Assembly: GCF_002234675.1 (NCBI RefSeq)
Contig: NC_019859.2
Coordinates: 28,453,973 to 28,517,972, forward strand
DNA from: Oryzias latipes
Lineage: Eukaryota > Chordata > Actinopteri > Beloniformes > Adrianichthyidae
Direction of reading: 5' to 3'
Length of the DNA: 64,000 bases
Positions 62,001 to 64,000 of this stretch are shown here, piece by piece. Both the position numbers and the translations under genes were made by a program. The stretch's first letter is position 1, and each line of letters begins with the position of its first letter. The notes beneath the pieces were generated by a model. It worked only from the letters and a program-made list of their open reading frames with translations. It did no database searches and was not told the DNA's origin.

Positions 62001-64000
62001 AAATTATTATTGTATTTCTATACATATATGTCTAAATGTGTAAACTGTGTAAATTCAAAATTTAATAACTAGGCTCTGGTGAATCGAAGCAATAGCCCTA
62101 GTCTGAACGTGACTTCATTAAAGAGTTTGCTCTAAATGGACTTCCTATGTTTATAAATAGTTTAAAGTCCCCCTCCGAGGAAAACTATGTTTTTATGAGT
62201 TTTTGACATGTACGTGTTGTAATTTTCATACGAAAGAAAAAAAGAGTAATACAAATCAATTCATTTTTGCATTTAAGTATTTCTCCTTTTAAATCGCTTT
62301 CAATCAAACTGTCGCAAAGACGCTTGGTTTGAATTAATGAGTCATTGTGATATGACAATCACCCAGGAGCGCATGCGCATTGCGCAAGCTCCCTGATGTG
62401 CTCCGCCCAGCGTGCACAAGCTCAGGTGCTGCAGTGCCTGTACGTATTTGAAAGGCTGGGTCCTATGATCACCTTATTTTACATAGGTCACTCCAAATAA
62501 CGAGTCATAGCAGCCAAAAATGCATAATAAAAAAAATCATGTATAAGTCACATTTTTGGGAGAAAATTATTTAACAAAATACAATACCAAGAATGGACAT
62601 TTCATATTGAAAGGAAAATCATAATAACAGGATTGATAACCAATATAGACTGAGTATCTGCATGCTTCCCTACTGTTAAACAATAATGCTTATTTAGCTT
62701 CATGAAACATTAGAGAAATCTACTATACTAGGACAACATATGTATATAATGTAACCATAGCATACAGAACATAATGAGAAGTCAAATTAACTCTTTATAT
62801 CACTTCAGATCACTAAATTTATTGACTCCTTTATGTAAGACTAAGCAGCACTTCTTCCTTGGTGTTGCTGTTAGTAGCAAATACTGATACACATTCTGCT
62901 ACCTATAAAATATGTTATTTGGTTTTAACTCAGACATGAAATATTTGACTGAAAGTATTCACTAACTGTTTTTCTGCCTCTATCCTCACAGGAATATACA
63001 CTGCCCAGGTGTCCGTGTCAAATCGTTATGAGAACATCAGTCAGACTATCAACATGAGTGTCTACAGCATCCTGACCCGAGTGGATTTGCAGACAGAGCC
63101 GCAGCTCCTCCTTGTGGGAAAGTCGGCTGATTTTGAGGCTCATCCTCTGCCTTCGCCATACGGCATTCACTACACGTGGCATTTTGGAGACGGTTCTGCC
63201 CTGCAGACAGGCCGCCGGGTGGCACACACCTTCAAGAAAAGCGGCCCCTTCCGCGTCTGTGTGTCGGTTAACAACACCATCAGCTCCAATGAGGCCTGTG
63301 CTAAGATGTTTGTGTACGAGGAGATTGAAGACCTGACAGCTCAGAGCTCTTCCCCCACGGAGCTCAACACTTTCACTGAAGTGTCAGCTCGTCTGGGTTC
63401 TGGGAATAACATCACATGGTCATTTTCCATGGGTGACGGCTCTATTTACACAATGTCGGAAAGCCATATGAGGCACAAATACATGAAAGAGGGCAACTAC
63501 ACGGTGAACGTGACAGCCATTAATGCTGTAAGCTCTGGCTGGACCATCCTCCAGGTCCATGTGTTTGTCTTCCAGGTCATAAGGATGGAGCCCTCCGGAT
63601 GTGTTCAAGAGCGGACGGCTGTCAACTTTCAAGCATGGATTTCTGGAAATGCATCAGTGCATCTTCATCAATGGAGCTTTGGGGATGGAAGCCTCAATGA
63701 GACTCACCAAGGACTTCCAAGGGTGTCGCACACCTATCAGAGGAGCGGCACCTATCACCTCTCCCTTCTACTTTCCAGTGGAGTCAACCAGGCCACTAAG
63801 GCAAACTTCTTCAACTGGGTGTGTGTGCAGCCAGTTCTGACAAAGATAAGCTTTAACCCAGAGAAATCCTACTACGCTGTTGGGGAGGAAATAGTCTTCC
63901 AAGCTAAAGCAGAGCCTGAGTTTAACTACAGCTACAAGTGGGACTTTGGCAAAGGAGAAGACCTTGTGGCTCATGGGTCTTCAAAAGCTGTGACAGTTTA
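49838..64000 (+). CDS. pkd1: polycystin-1 (middle part, ten exons, both ends missing)
   Basis: Polycystin-1 is a very large membrane glycoprotein of primary cilia and cell junctions that pairs with the channel polycystin-2 in kidney tubule and other epithelia. Exons found: 49838-50043, 53261-53382, 53461-53611, 54529-54791, 55792-56160, 56279-56758, 56829-56960, 59087-59262, 59715-59845 and 62992 to beyond 64000. All have GT/AG borders and matching phases. In order they encode the end of the C-type lectin domain, a linker, a Cys-rich LDL-A-like segment, and PKD repeats with their W.FGDG cores. The order follows human PKD1 closely (for example 'NVIYQ' and 'TASNHVS'). Missing upstream: signal peptide, LRR, WSC, first PKD repeat and first half of the lectin domain. 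REJ, GPS, PLAT and the membrane region would lie to the right. Fish may have pkd1a and pkd1b; I cannot say which this is. Confidence 0.92.
50798..51421 (+). mobile_element. 5'-truncated copy 3 of the poly(A) retroposon
   Basis: Collinear with the last ~630 bp of the 16972-19309 element (cattccaccatcc region to ggacaggacaagtta), about 15-20% diverged by eye. It is flanked by tgttctccatg on both sides (50787-50797 and 51422-51432). The A-tail has decayed to aaaagggaagaaaga. Confidence 0.85.
52440..53075 (+). pseudogene. decayed gypsy integrase/RNase H region
   Basis: Frames shift repeatedly but give 'IYLDFVTGHP', 'SSRMVHFIPLSRLQS', 'LIAKFWPEFF' and 'SRVQTLF'-like text, as in sushi-like gypsy integrases. 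It lies on the plus strand within a pkd1 intron. Confidence 0.55.
53261..53382 (+). CDS. pkd1: pkd1 exon: linker after the lectin domain
   Basis: Acceptor tgtcccttag|tt; donor gag|gtaaga; enters in phase 1 and leaves in phase 0. It begins 'VRVQDG', close to the 'PVQDAEN' region of human PKD1, and ends 'PPKSAIE'. Confidence 0.8.
53461..53611 (+). CDS. pkd1: pkd1 exon: linker, 'FPAL...TQEL' region
   Basis: It follows a 78-bp intron (acceptor cggcctcag|atg). 'MLLFPAL', 'LEFVTQEL' and 'VRLQIFR' parallel human 'VMVFPGL', 'AEFGTQEL' and 'LRLQVYR'. Donor ctg|gtgagt; leaves in phase 1. Confidence 0.9.
53798..54100. repeat. degenerate ~22-bp minisatellite in a pkd1 intron
   Basis: About a dozen diverged units close to gtttcacaaatgcacactaa, for example around 53910, 53950, 53975, 54010 and 54040. 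Confidence 0.65.
54529..54791 (+). CDS. pkd1: pkd1 exon: Cys-rich LDL-A-like segment
   Basis: Acceptor tgtgccttag|gt; donor ctg|gtgagg; leaves in phase 0. Cysteine spacing 'CPRLEQWCPFLSSCQPLSSPC', then 'SSCQNC', matches the 'RWCPGANICLPLDASCHPQAC' region of human PKD1. Confidence 0.9.
54825..55725. mobile_element. hAT-like non-autonomous element in a pkd1 intron
   Basis: Ends taggggtgtgacgata and the complement of caccgtcacagctcta, with ctttgcac/gtttggac flanks (6 of 8 identical). The right terminal segment occurs twice (about 54952-55091 and 55627-55725), each with gtgatcaaaa.tcccacaacgtc-type text, so the element is internally duplicated. It contains a 28-base G run (54994-55021). Confidence 0.6.
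55792..56160 (+). CDS. pkd1: pkd1 exon: region after the LDL-A segment
   Basis: 123 codons in phase 0 (acceptor tttttcgcag|, donor ctg|gtaaga). 'GDVIALQHDGGPSSLLQC' matches human 'GDLVGLQHDAGPGALLHC', and 'LPQPGLYSL' matches 'LRLPGRYEV'. It includes an NNT glycosylation site. Confidence 0.93.
56279..56758 (+). CDS. pkd1: pkd1 exon: PKD-like segment
   Basis: 160 codons in phase 0 (acceptor cttcacag|gtgagc, donor gtg|gtaagt). It encodes a Ser-rich extracellular stretch corresponding to the human region before 'EEPICGLRATPSPEA', ending 'PPPVHRVLMESVV'. Confidence 0.9.
56829..56960 (+). CDS. pkd1: pkd1 exon: PKD repeat core
   Basis: 44 codons in phase 0. 'TFKWTVDDKPYFTYYNSVLN', then 'VIYQHAATYKLT', matches human 'VFRWTINDKQSLTFQNVVFN...'. 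Acceptor tgtttcag|; donor acg|gttagt. Confidence 0.94.
56961..59086. other. pkd1 intron with LINE debris
   Basis: 2126 bp, mostly a decayed minus-strand LINE (see the 57289-58655 entry). The remaining parts are unassigned. Confidence 0.6.
57289..58655 (-). pseudogene. decayed LINE reverse transcriptase in a pkd1 intron
   Basis: Minus-strand pieces in order: 58655-58326 ('MKEMSYWNKAKLDEM...'); 57811-57581 ('NLPEQNPVTIMVADIQERAS', 'MKNWTPPDPGMICAYWLRKL'); 57486-57289 ('ITATKISGDMDQSMSNAQKG', 'GVKHQLLI'). These are phrases of a non-LTR RT common in fish genomes. The exact clade was not settled. It has stops and frameshifts throughout. Confidence 0.65.
59087..59262 (+). CDS. pkd1: pkd1 exon: PKD repeat boundary
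   Basis: It begins 'VTASNHVS' directly continuing 'KLT'; acceptor ccttccag|. It has two N-glycosylation sites ('NVT', 'NQT') and ends in phase 2 at tttcg|gtaaga. It corresponds to human 'NVTVERM' onward. Confidence 0.94.
59715..59845 (+). CDS. pkd1: pkd1 exon: PKD repeat with W.YGDG core
   Basis: Acceptor tgctgcag|a completes Arg, then 'WSYGDGG' and 'PPYPPSLLCPD', ending 'NITYIYSQPG' in phase 1 (ccag|gtacac). It matches human 'WTFGDGE', then 'NVTHTYAAPG'. Confidence 0.94.
60089..62100. mobile_element. outer hAT-type element in a pkd1 intron
   Basis: Ends taaggctgggttgataa and the complement of gcaatagcccta, flanked by a perfect 8-bp duplication gtctgaac (60081-60088 and 62101-62108). No transposase frame is present. 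It contains the inner hAT at 60551. Confidence 0.75.
60551..61732. mobile_element. inner hAT-type element (1182 bp)
   Basis: Ends cagtgaagcagtggtctcaa and the complement of gtactggaccactg, flanked by gcctaaag/gtctaaag (7 of 8 identical). CAGTGGTC-type ends are typical of hAT relatives in vertebrates. It is non-autonomous. Confidence 0.65.
62155..62450 (+). repeat. interspersed repeat shared with 20640-21160
   Basis: It starts tttaaagtccccctccgagg and contains gacatgtacgtgttgtaatt and aggagcgcatgcgcattgcg. It ends near ctcaggtgctgcag, collinear with the sstr5-intron copy. Confidence 0.65.
62992..64000 (+). CDS. pkd1: pkd1 large exon: tandem PKD repeats (continues beyond window)
   Basis: Acceptor ctatcctcacag|ga completes Gly of 'GIYTAQVSVSN'. 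The frame stays open to the window end, 336 codons so far, and corresponds to the very large exon 15 of human PKD1. PKD cores: 'WHFGDGS' (63177), 'WSFSMGDGS' (63417), 'WSFGDGS' (63672) and 'WDFGKGED' (63939). Many N-glycosylation sites are present. Each repeat is an Ig-like beta sandwich of the extracellular stalk. Confidence 0.95.

Larger units (their letters stand above)
59846..62991. other. pkd1 intron with nested hAT elements
   Basis: 3146 bp, mostly the nested pair at 60089-62100 plus the repeat at 62155-62450. 62451-62991 has nothing I recognise. Confidence 0.65.

Overview
The window reads as teleost (ray-finned fish) nuclear DNA. It is intron-rich and AT-rich between genes, packed with fish-type transposable elements, and carries parts of two vertebrate genes. 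No bacterial, plasmid or CRISPR features are seen. The species is not determinable from the sequence alone.

Genes. (1) A somatostatin receptor type 5 gene (sstr5) lies on the minus strand from 28993 down to 12029. Its reading frame is divided over four exons: 190 + 47 + 91 + 52 codons, giving a 380-residue receptor. The last 52 residues (the cytoplasmic tail) sit 12.2 kb away from the transmembrane exons. (2) The middle of a polycystin-1 gene (pkd1) lies on the plus strand, with ten exons from 49838 to the right edge. These encode the second half of the C-type lectin domain, a Cys-rich LDL-A-like segment, and the start of the PKD-repeat array. The signal peptide, LRR, WSC, first PKD repeat and first half of the lectin domain are not visible. 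A 1000-N gap (46462-47461) and LINE debris lie where they would be expected. The two genes are transcribed away from each other, and SSTR5 and PKD1 also share a chromosome arm in human (16p13.3).

Mobile DNA fills most of the rest. 0-5.5 kb: decayed L1 elements in both orientations, interrupted by other insertions. 15.6-19.3 kb: a TIR element (called X here), then a 2.3-kb GC-rich poly(A) retroposon with 15-bp target-site duplications and no recognisable protein; two 5'-truncated copies lie at 1.9 and 50.8 kb. 19.5-20.6 kb: a gypsy gag/LTR relic interrupted by a piggyBac-type MITE. 30.7-32.4 kb: a TA-inserting TIR element nested in another piggyBac-type MITE. 38.2-44.1 kb: a nest of hAT, then X-element sequence, then a complete 4.7-kb Ty3/gypsy element with identical 184-bp LTRs, an open 1313-residue gag-pol, a tRNA-Leu primer site and a polypurine tract. 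45.5-46.3 kb: two tRNA-Ala-like sequences. The pkd1 introns hold further hAT, LINE and gypsy relics, including a hAT inside a hAT.

How things fit together. sstr5 would encode a Gi-coupled plasma-membrane receptor and pkd1 a large ciliary/adhesion membrane protein; nothing in the sequence links them functionally. The mobile elements are the main structural theme: several can be ordered in time, because empty sites are preserved in paralogous copies inside the same window. All element names rest on reading protein motifs, termini and duplications by eye, not on database searches.
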